A stretch of DNA of 64,000 nt from Stachybotrys elegans (GCA_020746835.1 JAGPNK010000002.1:1302001-1366000), one strand, 5' to 3'. Shown: positions 34,709 through 46,123, numbered from the stretch's first letter. Notes: generated from the letters alone by a model not told the origin. Numbers and translations are program-made.

Positions 34709-36613
34709 ATGCTCATGTTTCGACTACTGGGCTACGATTCCCGGGGAAGTGAAAAGACGGTTGATGCCCCGGTTCCCGTCGTCCTCAGTGCCCCAAAGTG
34801 CCACGGCCTACCCTCACCTTGCGATGCGATCACGACTTCCTTTGCGCCGCCGCAGCCCTTGACCAAGCGGCGCCTCAGCTGCGCAAGCTATGATGACCCA
34901 TCCAACCTCGCCAGCCAAGCCAAGAAGGCAAAGCTGAGCAAATGCGACGACGTAAAAGTTTCCCCGCCGTCTCCACGCGACACCAAGCCGACCGCCGACG
35001 CCTGGAACACTGCGCGCGATGCGATCCAGCACGAGTTCTGTACTGAAATACTGTACAAGCACAACGAGCTACGTCTCATCAACCAGGAGCTAGCAAAATG
35101 CCAGGCTGCACTCGAGCAACTGCGACGATGCCACCTCATACCGTACCCTGTAAACTGCCCTACGCCTGAACAGATGCTCGCTATCAGCAGCGGCAAGGGC
35201 CCTGCACTGCAAACCGTACCTGGAGAACCTGTTCCTCGCTGGGCGCCGCCGTTTGGTGTCGTCGACGGACCGTATGCGCGACACTACTCCAAATGGCTGA
35301 TCCCGGATCCCTCCTTCGACGGCATACAGCTAGAGTGGCAATTTGCGCCCGATGCCTATCGCGGCAGAAATGCTGCTCTTGAAGGGAGAACCACAAGGAA
35401 CAGTTTTGCGGAGCCCGCCAGCGCCGTCAAAGGACGCGCCGGTCGTGGTCTTGGCAGCCAGAAGCTACAAGCGCTGTCTAGTGGTTATCCTCAACCCAAA
35501 GAGAAGGCTGGGCCCTGCATACTGAAACGTTCCGATGGCCAGACTGTGAAACTAGTATGCCTCGACTGCAACCGCGAGAACTTCTCCAGCACCCAGGGAT
35601 TTATCAACCATTGCCGCATAGCACATAAGCGCGACTTCAAGAGCCACGAGGAGGCTGCCGTACACAGTGGTCACCCGATCGATGTGGCTGAGAATGCTAA
35701 TGCAGGCAACACCCCCGTGGAGGAGAAGCCCTCCAGCGCGCCTCCCTCTACCGCCACATCTGCCATGGTCCACCCCTTCGCGAGACCGGACATGACGGAT
35801 CAGCAGGCGTACTCAGCCCTAAGGTCCAGGATATCGGAATCTCTCAAGCTTTACCAGCAGGGCAAGCTATCAGGAGTTACTAGCATCCCCTCGAAACCGC
35901 CAAAGACCCAGGAAGAGGCATCCGTAACCCGTGGACCCGACAGGTTCCGACCTGCCACGGAGACCCCATACCTCTCACAGCTTATGAAGCGCCGCAAGTT
36001 TAACGGAAACCTCCAGGATGTTGTTACCGAGGCAAAGAAACAAGTGTCGCTGGAAGACATCACTCCTGGGGAGGAGTCTGATGACATGGATGCGCACTTG
36101 CCTTCTCTGAATGTGAACGGCAATGTCGCACCGCCGGCGCGAACGCCCGTTGTGATGCGAGTACCGGCCAGAAGCGCCAAGTCTCCAGCACCCACCGACT
36201 CGTCAGCTCGGCCAGGAAGCAGCAACAAGGGCCGCCTTGTTCACATGTCGATTGTATCTCCTCCCAACTCAGGCATGGGCTTGCTCCCTAAGCAAGGATC
36301 GAACCCCATCCTTTCTGACGAAGATCTTGACATGGAGGATGCCAACCTGAGCCCCCATACCATCATCAGCAACAATGCGCCATCGCTCGTCAGCGACGAC
36401 GGGGAATATGACGACTCGGACGAAGGTTCCTCTGTCTCTGGGGATAACGACAGCCTGGATGCCGAGTCAGTCTCCGACGTTGCCGAGATATCTTTGGACG
36501 ATGAGCACGATGCTCGTGGACTGCGCCGGGGCTCCAGCTCTCTTCGCAAAGACGAGGCTAAGCACGTAACGTTCATCAACCCTGCCAAGAACGCTAGGCC
36601 TCGCAAGATTTAA
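34709..36613 (+). CDS. AHC1-like C2H2 zinc-finger protein
   Basis: 634 aa, intronless, probably nuclear. A conserved segment around residues 273-320 (LKRSDGQTVKLVCLDC, then FINHCRIAHKRDF) forms an atypical C2H2 finger with C284, C287, H301 and H306, followed by SHEEAAVHSG. This is the zinc-finger type found in fungal Ahc1-like proteins; yeast Ahc1 is a component of the ADA histone acetyltransferase complex. Upstream lies a helical region (HNELRLINQELAKCQ). The C-terminal half is disordered with acidic runs (DDGEYDDSDEGSS) and basic patches. The frame is open from an ATG at 34454; the start at 34709 was chosen because the preceding 85 codons are low-complexity leader-like sequence. Family call moderate, gene call strong. 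Confidence 0.83.
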   Translation: MLMFRLLGYDSRGSEKTVDAPVPVVLSAPKCHGLPSPCDAITTSFAPPQPLTKRRLSCASYDDPSNLASQAKKAKLSKCDDVKVSPPSPRDTKPTADAWNTARDAIQHEFCTEILYKHNELRLINQELAKCQAALEQLRRCHLIPYPVNCPTPEQMLAISSGKGPALQTVPGEPVPRWAPPFGVVDGPYARHYSKWLIPDPSFDGIQLEWQFAPDAYRGRNAALEGRTTRNSFAEPASAVKGRAGRGLGSQKLQALSSGYPQPKEKAGPCILKRSDGQTVKLVCLDCNRENFSSTQGFINHCRIAHKRDFKSHEEAAVHSGHPIDVAENANAGNTPVEEKPSSAPPSTATSAMVHPFARPDMTDQQAYSALRSRISESLKLYQQGKLSGVTSIPSKPPKTQEEASVTRGPDRFRPATETPYLSQLMKRRKFNGNLQDVVTEAKKQVSLEDITPGEESDDMDAHLPSLNVNGNVAPPARTPVVMRVPARSAKSPAPTDSSARPGSSNKGRLVHMSIVSPPNSGMGLLPKQGSNPILSDEDLDMEDANLSPHTIISNNAPSLVSDDGEYDDSDEGSSVSGDNDSLDAESVSDVAEISLDDEHDARGLRRGSSSLRKDEAKHVTFINPAKNARPRKI

Positions 36614-37481
36614 CCACGCCGACCGGCCAGCCGTTATGACGACGATCGGCACCGTCAATGACAATACCACCTTTCACAACAAACTGCATATAATTTTTAT
36701 CAATCAGACTGCTGGAACACGATAGATCAGCCCTGATGTTGGATTCGACCTCTGTTTTTGGACTCTTACGTTTCGACCACCTTACTCATCTTTATTATCG
36801 CCTTTTCTCGTTTCTCTTCATCTCATCTCGTTTTCATTTTCATCCTTTTAGTACTTGATGACTGTCCTTTCTGCTCTATTCCATGGTGGCTGGGGTAACA
36901 GTCAAGACATGTCCGACTGTCACACCATAGACTTTTTTTCAGCGTGGGAAAGATGCGGCGTCTGGGATTTTTAGGGGGTTGATTGGGAAGTCGCAGTCTG
37001 ACTATTGTAGAAACACCGTTGTTACAAAACATATGGCGCAAGGGGGGAGAGGGCGGGAATGGGGTCATCACGGGCGGTCGGTTCAACGATTACTGGGGAA
37101 GCATCATAGTGGTCATGGTGATGCTGATTAGGCAGAAAGAGCTGGCCGCCACAGAGTCTGCTTGGTGTTTTTGTATCATAGCTTCATCTCTGCAGGCTAC
37201 GAGTCAAGATGCTCAAGAGAATTGACGATGTTCGTCACAAAGACTATTTGCTTGCCCATGTTCAAGTTCGTACGTATTCATTACATATGTTGATGGGATT
37301 AACATTATGATGAGATGTCCAAAGTCCAACGGGTATATGTAGGTATTAGATGTCAGCCACGAGGGCCAGGGATGTCGTTCATATATACATGTGCCAGATA
37401 TATATATATATATTAATTACTCTGCATTGATTAGATCCGGCACGTTTTATCGGCTGCAAAGCCAGTATTCTCGTACAGGCT
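36614..37481. other. Convergent intergenic region
   Basis: It holds the 3' ends of the AHC1-like gene (+) and the GPI-anchored protein gene (-). It is T-rich after 36700, with a short (AT)n tract near 37396-37414. No coding sequence is supported. Confidence 0.5.
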
Positions 37482-38049
37482 CTACAGCAAGGCGACGACA
37501 GCACCAGCAACGGCGAGGAGCACGCCTCCGGTGTTGCGGGCGAGGTTGCCGGCGGCGCCAGTGTCCTCAGGGCCTTCGGAGCTGGTGGTCTGGGATGCGG
37601 AACCCTCCTCCTCGGTCTCGCTGGAGCCGCTGGTCACCTCAGCGGCGGCGTCGGTGACACGGGAGACGGAGGCAGAGGCGGTAGCGGAGGCGGTGGTCCT
37701 GGTGCCGTAGAGCTCGGCGTTCTGGCAGTGGATGGTGACGAGGTTGTTGGCGTCGGTGGCACGGGAGTCGTTGGGGCAGTTGTTGTAGCAGCTAGGGGAT
37801 CGACATGTTAGCCAAAGGAACAAAGGTCAAACGAAGAGAGAGGAAGAGAGAGGCAACTCACGTAGCAACGGCCTGGTGGGCGGCGCAGAGGCAGTCGTAG
37901 TCGAGAGTGTTGCAGGCCTCGACCTTGGCGTTCTCAGTCTGCAGGCAGCGGTCGACAATGTACTCGGCGTCGCATTCGGGGCCAACGTTGACGCCCTGGG
38001 CCGAGACGCCGGCAACGGCGAAGAGAGCAATGGAGTAGAGGAACTTCAT
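37482..38049 (-). CDS. GPI-anchored Ser/Thr-rich cysteine protein
   Basis: Probable cell-surface protein of 165 aa. Exons 37862-38049 and 37482-37791; the intron splits a Thr codon between VAT and CYNNC. A signal peptide (MKFLYSIALFAVAGVSA) is followed by an eight-cysteine module (C26, C35, C46, C53, C55, C64, C68, C85) including DCLC and CYNNCPND, then a Ser/Thr/Ala-rich stalk. The C-terminus GNLARNTGGVLLAVAGAVVALL is a typical GPI-attachment signal. It matches a family often annotated as GPI anchored serine-threonine rich protein. The DCxC pair recalls CFEM domains, but the spacing of the other cysteines differs, so I do not call CFEM. The role is likely structural or surface-related; it is not proven. 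Confidence 0.88.
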
Positions 38050-40100
38050 CTTGACGGTAGCGAGTGTGTAGGTTGGGTGTTGGAAAAATAAAATTAAGAA
38101 GATGTCCCGATGTAAGCGAGTGAATCAGGAACGGTATGAAGAAGAAGAGGAAGCAAAAAAAAGTCAAATGCTTTTTTTTGTGTTCGAGATTGTCCAGTGG
38201 CAGAAGCTACGTGAGTCTGGGGGAGGAAGCAAAGGGAACAGCCGGGGAGCCGTGCCCAAGTCCTTATATTAGCAGAGACAGGACCGTGGACCAGGCCGAA
38301 AAATAAAATAATAAACAAGGGTGTCTCTGGTTGGTCCGTGAGAGGAGCTGATATGGTCTCATCCCGCGGGCTTAGGCTACCTGCACCTAGCTCCATTTTT
38401 TCTCTGTTTCTTTGTCTTTGGTGCCGAGCTTTCACGGACGCAGTACATGAAAGGGGGCATGGGGAGGCCGGGGGGAGGCCTATAGTGGGTTGTGGTGTGT
38501 GCATGATGGGAGGATGGAGGATGGAGGCTTGTTCGGACTCTCCACAAGGCCTGAACGCCACGAAGCTACCTATTTGGTTGCTGGGAGCGGCATCTCCAGA
38601 GGAATGAGCAGAAGCGCTGCTCTGTGTCTAGGACAGATGGTGCGGCTTCCTACCGACTAGGTAGCCGCGTGACTCGGGTCTTGAAGCTGGAAAAGGGCCA
38701 TCATGGCCAGCTCGCCTGCTGGTGTTTTATCCATGCTCGTTAGGCTCGTTCTTAATTATCATTATTTAGGTTGGTAGCGTTGATTCCTCTTTCCGGATGC
38801 GGGTGCGGCCGGGGGTGGCCTGCCATTGGCCCAATTTCCCGCCCGCCCACACCTGAGTACGGGCCCTCCCTTTTCTTCCTCCCCCCTCCCCTGTCTGGTC
38901 CAATCCAGCATTCGTATCAAGATTTCAATCTCGGGATTCCTACCTGAGGAACTGATCCCTGATCCCTGCACCTCGCATGCATGTCCGTTCAATAATTATT
39001 TATCGGCATTTAACATCATGCAACGACCTCATATCGCCTCATGGTTTAATTCAACTTGCATACACACATACATCATGTATGTTACTCTGCAATATTGCTT
39101 TTTCTCATGTATTTGCCTGCTCTCTATCTACATCTTACAGAACCTAGTTGAGGCGCAATTTACCTGTCTCAGACATGCGCGTAGCTGAAGCCGCCCAGCA
39201 TCGGCTACTGTCCATGATGCGTCCAAGAGGGTTTTCTTCTTTCTCTGTACCACCTCTCCAGCTCGTATTGCCCATCGCATCCTCCCCTTCCCTCCCTTGG
39301 CGCCCACCTGAATGCTGACTGAGGAGACGGTGTATCCTATGTCTCTCTTGCGTCGGCACGTCGTATGGTGTCTCACACTCCTAGTCCCGAGAGTAAACAT
39401 GGCGACGGTTTGAGAATTCTACCCAGCAACCGATCCCCCCGACCCACGAAAAAAACCACATAGCATCGCGATGTGGCCACTCATAATGGTACCGCCCGAT
39501 GACACCACGGCATCTCAGATTGGCGGGCAGAACCGTCTTTGCACACCGTCTGGATGGAGTCCCAGCCCCCTACCATGACTATGTACTGCCATCCGACTCA
39601 TGAAACTGTCCGAGACAGACGCCAAAGCGTGGTGATGCTCAAAAGAAGCAATGCTACACTATCCATCCGCAGCAGAAGCCAGCCTTGCATGGACAAGGGC
39701 ACGCGCGAGGACACTCATCTTCATGGCCACGCTGTCGGGTGACCATCTCCATCGAGAGCTCTGCATCTCCCTTTGCAAACTAAAAGCAAGCCTGCCCATT
39801 TCTATGCCCGAACCCAATGCGGGGCGTGACGAGCTTGTATGTACACTACTTAATGTGCATTGCTTAGAGAACGGCTGTCTCAGGACATGGTGTCGCCGAA
39901 CCGCAGCATCAACCGACTTCTTGAACAAGCACGGCCTTGTCGTCGCAGCTCGCCTCGATAGTGGAGAGCATCTAGACGGCTGTCTTTCGAATGCCGAACA
40001 TGAAGCACTACGACATACGAATGCGTGCGTCTAAGTTTACATGAATTGGTGGCCCAAGTAGGTAGTACAACAGGTACAAGAAGCAGCTCCTCCGACTTCA
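38050..40100. other. Intergenic region without recognised gene
   Basis: The left end is the promoter of the GPI-protein gene and has a TATAAG-like element on the minus strand near 38262-38269. Open frames at 39651-40034 (+) and 39128-39400 (-) have no family match. No repeats or RNA genes are recognised. Confidence 0.45.
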
Positions 40101-41395
40101 TTAATCTTGAGGCGATTCCCCCTCATCCAAGACGCCCCTCGTTTCTTCGAGTCCTCGCAGCGCTTCTTCTATCTCTGCCGGATCCGTGATAGCCCAGACA
40201 CCTCCGCCCTTGACCAGATCCTTCCCGCGCATGCCCACCTCCTTACCCACCAGATTTCTTCCCACTTTGCCGGGTCCGATGCCCAGCCATCGCCTCACCT
40301 TCTCTTCCTGGTCGAGGTAGCGTATACTGTCCCACCAGCGCACCGTCTCTAGGCACCCGCGAGCCAGGAGGTCCTTCAGCTCTTCTTTGCTCTGAAACGG
40401 ACGTGCCGTCACGTTGCTGACGCATTCCAGCTGCGCAGGAAACGTCACAATGTCCTCGCCCTCTCTGCCCGGCACTCGGCTCTTCCTGCTGAGGAGGTTG
40501 TGCATCACGGCTACCGCCGGCTGCATAATGGGGCTGTGAAACGGGCTGTCGCTGTGGAGTCGTACGGCCCGAGGGTCATGGCCGACGAATTGTCTAATGT
40601 GTGCTATTAGCGTCTTGATGCGCTCGATGTTGCCGCTCAGGACAATCTGGTTCTTGCTGTTGATGTTGGCGATGAGCACCTGCTCGATGGGCGGCACATG
40701 CTCTCGGCTCTCGGCTTTGCTCCCAGTGCTCGAGTGCCCGACAAAATCGTCGATGGCCTCGGTCAGACGCGGCAGGTACTCGGGCTCCGTGATGACCGCC
40801 ACCATGCCGTATTCGCCCCCGTAGTCTTGTATGGCTCGCCTGGTCGCCTCCGACATGGCCTCGGCCCGCTTCTGCACCAGGTGCAAGCTGTCCTGGAAGC
40901 TCAGATAGCCTCCCGCTACCAAGGCGGCGAACTCTCCAAGCGAATGGCCAAGAGTTACGTCGACATGGTCTGCGAGGCGAAAGTTAAACTCGCGTTCTAG
41001 TATCCGTAGGATGAAGATGGATGTCGCCATGATGGCCGGCTGGGCATTCTTCGTCTGCGTCAGGGTCTTGGAGGGGCCTTGCTGGATGACCTCTGACAGC
41101 TTGAACCCCATGTATGTATCGATCTCCTCCACGAGCTGCGACGCCGTGGATGGAAATGCCTCGAGCCACGGCGTGAGCATCCCGACCTTCTGCACTCCCT
41201 GACCTACACCACCAGCCCCTGTGTTAGTCGGAGCGCATTTGCAGCCATCGACGACAACGTCGGCGAGTTCGTACCAGGAAAGAATATCGCGGTCCTCGGG
41301 CGCGTCGTCGCAGTCGAGTTCCATCGTCGGCCCGCGGGCGCTCGGCAAAGCTCGGCGTCGAGGCGCCGCAGCGCGGGGCTCGCGAATCGTCTCAT
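40101..41395 (-). CDS. mct1: Mitochondrial malonyl-CoA:ACP transacylase
   Basis: Loads malonyl groups onto mitochondrial acyl carrier protein for type II fatty-acid synthesis, which supplies lipoate. 407 aa from exons 41275-41395 and 40101-41203. The Arg/Ala/Ser-rich N-terminus (MRRFASPALRRLDAELCRAP) is a likely mitochondrial presequence. The intron falls inside the conserved FFPG/QGVQKVGM motif. The catalytic serine is S128 in VTLGHSLGEF, and the histidine motif DSPFHSPIM is present. A tandem acceptor 15 nt upstream would insert five residues in the PGQG motif. A (CTG)n tract lies just upstream of the ATG (CAG in the transcript). The start at 41395 is the first in-frame ATG after that tract. 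The gene is followed on the same strand by no close partner. Confidence 0.94.
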
Positions 41396-41405
41396 TGCGC
41401 TCCCG

Positions 41406-41441
<36 letters not shown>

Positions 41442-41829
41442 AATTCAACGGCATGTAGATGAAACCATGATGGACGATTGCGGCGTCGTTCCCGAGACTA
41501 TGTGCGTGCGGGGGGTGAGTCACGCGCGGCCGGTGCTGGTGTAGTCGAGGCTTGGTCCATGGGGTTCTTTCCGACGACGCTTTACCTCTTGGTCCTGTTG
41601 TAGGTAGGCAATAGCGCACCTCCCTTCCATATTACGAGATGGCATGACGTCGGCTGCAAGGCGACCCCACGCTACCCCAATACAGAGCAGATGCGACCAT
41701 CCCTCTCCCCATTCTGCAATGACAAGTATTGATATATATGGGTAAAAGAAATTTTGGTGGAATGGCCTGTCTGTCCACCGAGTATATTGGACGCGAAAAG
41801 GGACATATGTACAATAGTCGTCCTCCTTT
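41396..41829. other. Promoter and leader of mct1
   Basis: It contains the trinucleotide repeat listed separately and a TGAGTCA element at 41516-41522 (the Gcn4/CpcA-type consensus), about 120 bp upstream of the mct1 ATG. The right part is the 3' UTR of the AP-3 mu gene. No coding sequence is supported. Confidence 0.4.
41409..41440. repeat. (CTG)n trinucleotide repeat, about 10.7 units
   Basis: A pure CTG run on the plus strand, hence CAG/AGC in the mct1 leader. It ends 14 bases from the mct1 start codon. In frame with mct1 it would encode poly-Ser, but no in-frame ATG precedes it. Confidence 0.93.
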
Positions 41830-43565
41830 CTAGCACCGGATCTCTACCCCTCCCTTGCTAATAGTCAAGTACTTGACTCCCTTGTAGGGCTTCACCCCCT
41901 CGCCAAGTCCTCGGCTCTTCTTGGTGTCTATCACGATGCTCTCCACCTTGAGCCCGCTTGCCAGCCAGCCTTTCACCATGAAGCTCACCGATGCCGATGT
42001 GGGCATCAGCATCTTGTTCTGCGCAATCTTCCTGCTGTCCTGGTCATTGGAGCCGTCCTCGCCCTTCTTCTGGTCAATCTGTGCCACCGGCACGCTCTGG
42101 TACGGCTCGTTGTAGGAATGGTCTGTGTTGAAGCCAAACCCGTTGGGATCAAAGTCAGCTCCTCCATCTTCGTCCCCTCCTACGGCTCCCACCGCGGTGC
42201 ACCGCAAGCCGAAGTAGGACGTAGGACCAGTAAACTCCTTGGCCGAGACGTGCCACTCGAGCACCTTGTCTCCGGGGTTGAAGCTGGCATCGCCTTTGCT
42301 CGGTCGAATATCCGACAAGTTTCTAACTTCAGCCGGCAGCGGTATGCTCACTGAGATGTCGTCCATCAGAGGTGCTCCTGGCGATCCCGGGTGCGGACCA
42401 CCGAGACGGCCGGATGCGCCGCCTCGCCCCATCTGACCTCCCGAAGCCTGAGGCTTGCCAACAAGCTTGGTGACCTGTAGTCTGACTTCGAATTCAGCCC
42501 CTGTTGGACCGAGACCTGTCTTGATTTCCAGGCTGACGGGCAACTTCAAATTATTGGCCGTCAGGCTACCCGTCTTGCCGCTCGTAAATGGTAAGAGGTC
42601 AACCTCGTATCCAGCCAAGATGAACCGCCCGTCAGGCGGAATGAAGCTCAGTTCTCCCGGTCTTTCCTTCCAACGGGCGAGTCTGACACATGGATGGAAC
42701 ACCGGGAGCTCCATGATGCCTTCGAGGTTGTGTTTTCCAGATGGGCTTGTGAGAGTAAGGATGACATCTGGCACACCCGAGACCTTTGCGGTGAAAGCAA
42801 TCGATCCGTTCGCAAAGGCGGCCAGAGGCCTCCCTGATGGGGCCAGGGTAACGGAGAGCGTTTCCACCACGTCAGCATATAATTCGTTGGAAGTATGACG
42901 GACGTTGGCACGTCGCCATGGTAGGGCGGGTGTCCCGGGGTTTATCAGGGAAGGGGCGCTCGAGTTGGCGAAGTTGGTGTTGAGGGATGGCTTTCTGTAG
43001 CATCGTATCAGTTGTGAACCCTCCACCACACGAGCGAATGCACTCACCCAGGCAGATTGATGCTACTAAGGAATTTCCCCATCCAGCCCTCCACCTCGAC
43101 CACCTCTCGTAGGGCGTTCGGCTCGGTAGTGTTGACAGTGCCCGCATCGCACATCTCGTTGAGGAGCTGCGCAGCAATGTCATAGTTGTTCTCGAGTTTG
43201 ACGGCCAGTAGGGGAGCACCGAGGAAGTCCTCCAAGGCGTCGACGATGCGGTGCAGAAACTCGAGGACCAGGAGAGACTCAATCTCCGAGGAGGTCGTCA
43301 CCAGGAATAGGAGATCCGCATGCTGAAGGCTGAAGAGGAGGGTTGGCGGGTTCGTGTTGGGGAGGTAAATCAGGTTCGGTCGGGGAGCGGCATGCTCGAG
43401 ATAGAGGGGCAGAAGGTGGACGGCAGAGAGTGGCCGCCCCGTGTAAGTATGGGACAGGATGGGAGTTCTGCAGTCGTCATGTCAGCCAGAAGCCTGCATC
43501 GCAGCGCTGATTGCCCCGTACTTGTTTCCATCGTAGATGTGCAGCGCCTCGATAACCCCGTTCAT
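41830..43565 (-). CDS. apm3: AP-3 adaptor complex mu subunit
   Basis: Medium chain of the AP-3 clathrin-adaptor-like complex, which sorts cargo from Golgi/endosome to the vacuole. 542 aa from exons 43522-43565, 43048-43467 and 41830-42994. The N-terminal longin-like domain begins MNGVIEALHIYDGNK and continues with LSHTYTGRP and LLVLEFLHRIVDALEDFLG. The third exon is the mu-homology domain, with LYADVVETLSVTLAPSG, IPPDGRFILAGYEVDLLPF, VEFEV-like strands and the final VKYLTISKGGVEIRC. A Gly-rich loop (GGQMGRGGASGRLGG) interrupts the mu-homology domain, as in other filamentous fungi. The gene is head-to-head with the DMAC1-like gene, 284 bp apart. AP-3 rather than another AP complex is favoured by the N-terminus and by the lower conservation of the mu-homology domain. 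Confidence 0.88.
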
Positions 43566-43849
43566 GGTGAAGACGGGCGCCGCATGGTCAAAGTCGCGGT
43601 TGTGAGAAGCTCCATTGCCCACTGCGAGGCCTAAATCCACACCCACGCGATGACGAAAGGAGCAAGATGAGGCTAGGCGGAAGCTGACTCAGCGAGCGCA
43701 AATGTTCAGCCTTCAGCACCCTGCCACTGTAGATGGATGGAGCTTCACTTTCTACGGTAGGGTGTTCCGGCCGCGTTCCATTGTTTCTCCAACCTTGAGG
43801 AAAGCCGCGGCTTTGCTGACCGACGATTCACCTGTCGACCTCGTGCACA

Positions 43850-44211
43850 ATGGCCGGACCCAAGGTCCCGACCTTGCAAAGCCTGGAGAAGCCAGAAGAT
43901 TTGCAGGAGCTGATCCGCAAGGACCGTGGCGATGACTGCCTGGGCTGCAGAGTTGTAGGTGAGTATTCGGCGCCGCCCAATTCCTTGTTTCCTTTTGCCT
44001 CCTCCAGGATCTGACAGCTGTCGGCGCAGGCAGCGGTGTATTTATCGGTCTCGGCGCGTACAGCTACTACTCCGGCATGGCGCAACTAGAAATGCAGCGG
44101 AAAGCGATCCTCAAGAGCAAGTCCATGTTCGGCATGGCAAGCCGAAAGGCCGGAATAACGGGAATCTCTCTCGTCTTCTTGGGGATGGGCTTCTGGAGAG
44201 CCGTAAAATAA
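43850..44211 (+). CDS. DMAC1-like (DUF4536) small membrane protein
   Basis: 96 aa from exons 43850-43958 and 44030-44211; the 71-nt intron joins CRVVG to SGVFIGLG. A Cys-x2-Cys pair (DDCLGCRVV) precedes a hydrophobic segment containing GLGAYSYYSG. A basic loop and a second hydrophobic segment (GITGISLVFLGMGFWR) complete the protein. This two-helix layout and the CxxC motif match the DUF4536 family, whose animal member DMAC1 helps assemble the distal membrane arm of respiratory complex I. A mitochondrial inner-membrane location is therefore inferred. It shares a short divergent promoter with the AP-3 mu gene. Confidence 0.82.
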
Positions 44212-44991
44212 GCGTCTGCCTGCAAAGCAGCCATGCGAATGTCCTCGGAGAACGGCTTCGACGATACGACAGACGTCCGCTCGCCTTCTCAATTTCGACC
44301 ACGATTTACGATTGAAACTCCTGGAAGCAACGAAGAGTTCCTGCATGACTCTACTGTACAAAATGCGCATTCGAGCAACGGTGGCGCGGAAGATGGTCCT
44401 GTTGCAAGGTCATTTTGTAGGATACAGGTGTAAGAGTAGTGTATATTGAAATCCATGTTTTGTCGAGATATCCCCAATAGACCAAATCTGCATTGTCCTC
44501 GCACAGCACAGAAGCATTCAATTCGGCGCATCTATTGCCTGTATACCTGTGATATATGTATATCCTGAGAGTCGGCTGTCGATTCGCATGCAGTAACATA
44601 TATCGTAGAAAACCGTCACTATGCACCAAGAACGAATGCCAATATAAATGTTGCATAATAAAGAATAAAACAAAGAGGAGGTATGTTGATGGCAGGCACC
44701 AGAGGATTTTAGACGTTGTTAACGACCATTTATTTACACATGCTCTACATGCATCGCAACCTATTTCACCTTGAAAATCTTCACTCACCCAAGTGCCCCA
44801 CCCAAGACTTCAAAGCATCAAGATTCATCTACACCAACAACCAAACCATTCAGCCGGCGCACAAGCACAATCGGCCCTTTCACTCACCAGGCGCTCTCAA
44901 TTCATATCGCTTGAGAAAAAAAGGGGCAAACTCATCTGGCAGCGGCCGGAAAACCTCCCCTCGCCCTCGCTCACCTCCCACGCCTCAAATA
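44212..44991. other. Intergenic region upstream of rrp4
   Basis: The 3' UTR of the DMAC1-like gene followed by the rrp4 promoter. 44400-44750 is more AT-rich than its surroundings. A minus-strand frame of 145 codons (44351-44788) shows no domain and is not called. Confidence 0.45.
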
Positions 44992-46123
44992 ATGCCCATC
45001 ACAATCCTCAGTCCCGCGCCTCTGCCGGCACGCCCAACCAGCGCTGCTCATCCTCACCCCCTAGAGACAGACTCCGACTCTGACTCCGAGTCTGGCGGCG
45101 CCGATATCCAGGGCGATGTCACCATGCGTGCGCCCAAACGCCGCCGGGCCAGCCTTGAAGATGACGGCCAGGATGATATCCTGACGCCCGGCAGCGTCAT
45201 CACCACGAACCCCCAATGGATGCGGTACGTCTCACAAGTCCTTCTTCCTTGCTCCGTTATACTGTGCTTTGGAAGGTGCTGACAACGTTCACAGCGGCCA
45301 CGGCACCTACGTGCCCCTCGGCTCCACGGCCATCACATCCTCCCTCGCAGGCACACTCACCAAGACCAACAAGCTCCTCTCGGTGCGGCCCCTGCGGGCA
45401 CGGTACACGCCCGAGATCGGCGACCTCGTCGTCGGCCGCATCGTCGAGGTCCAGGCCAAGCGGTGGCGCGTCGACGTCGCCGCCTCGCAGCTCGCCATCC
45501 TGCAGATCTCGGCCATCAACCTCCCCGGCGGCATCCTCCGCAAGCGCACCGAGACGGACGAGCTGCAGATCCGCAGCTTCTTCGCCGAGGGTGACCTCGT
45601 CGTCGCAGAGGTCCAGCAGCTTCACCAGGACGGCGCCGCCAGCTTGCACACTCGCAGTCTGCGCTACGGGAAGCTGCGCAACGGCGTCTTCGCGGCCGTC
45701 TCGGGCACCGGCGGCGGCGGCGGCGTCGTCCGCGCCAAGCGCCAGGTCTGGACGATGGATGCCGCCAACAATGCCGGCAAGATTGATGTCCTCCTCGGCG
45801 TCAACGGGTACATCTGGATAAGCAAGCACATTGAGAGCGACACGCCCGCCGAGGCTGCGGGTATCAACCGCATGGAGGAGAGCGTCAGCAGCAAGGTCTA
45901 CTCCAGTCAGAATGACCACCTCGACGTCGCTACGATGCGGGAGATTACCAGAATCCGGAGCGTCATCTTGGCTCTGGTTGAGAATGGCGTCAAGGTCGAA
46001 GAAGATACCGTCACAAAGGGCTACACGGAGGCGGTTGAGCTGAGTACAGACGCAGCAGAAGATGATTTGTATCACGGCGGGGAAAAGGGAGCGAGTCTGG
46101 CAAGAGCCGTGTCAGGCAACTAA
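44992..46123 (+). CDS. rrp4: Exosome complex component Rrp4
   Basis: RNA-binding cap subunit of the RNA exosome (nuclear and cytoplasmic 3'-5' RNA processing and decay); 353 aa. Exons 44992-45224 and 45295-46123; the intron splits an Arg codon in QWMR/GHGTYV. After an acidic N-terminus (DSDSDSES) come the conserved ILTPGSVITTNPQWMRGHGTY segment, an S1 domain (GDLVVGRIVEVQAKRWRVDV, then LPGGILRKRTETDELQIRSF) and the KH region with GVNGYIWISKH. A Gly-rich insertion (GTGGGGGVV) sits between the S1 and KH domains. The start at 44992 is the first ATG in a frame that is open further upstream without Met-like context. Confidence 0.94.

Noticed and set aside
37482..38049. CFEM-domain assignment for the GPI-anchored protein
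   Set aside because: It has eight cysteines and a CxC pair, but the spacing does not follow the CFEM pattern, so only the general GPI Ser/Thr-rich family is called.
39651..40034. 127-codon plus-strand frame ending next to the mct1 stop
   Set aside because: No domain, and it overlaps opposite-strand frames; most likely chance.
41396..41443. Poly-serine N-terminal extension of Mct1
   Set aside because: It would need a TTG start before the triplet repeat; the first in-frame ATG (41395) directly begins a good mitochondrial presequence.
45257..46075. 272-codon minus-strand frame over rrp4
   Set aside because: Antisense shadow of the Rrp4 coding exon.
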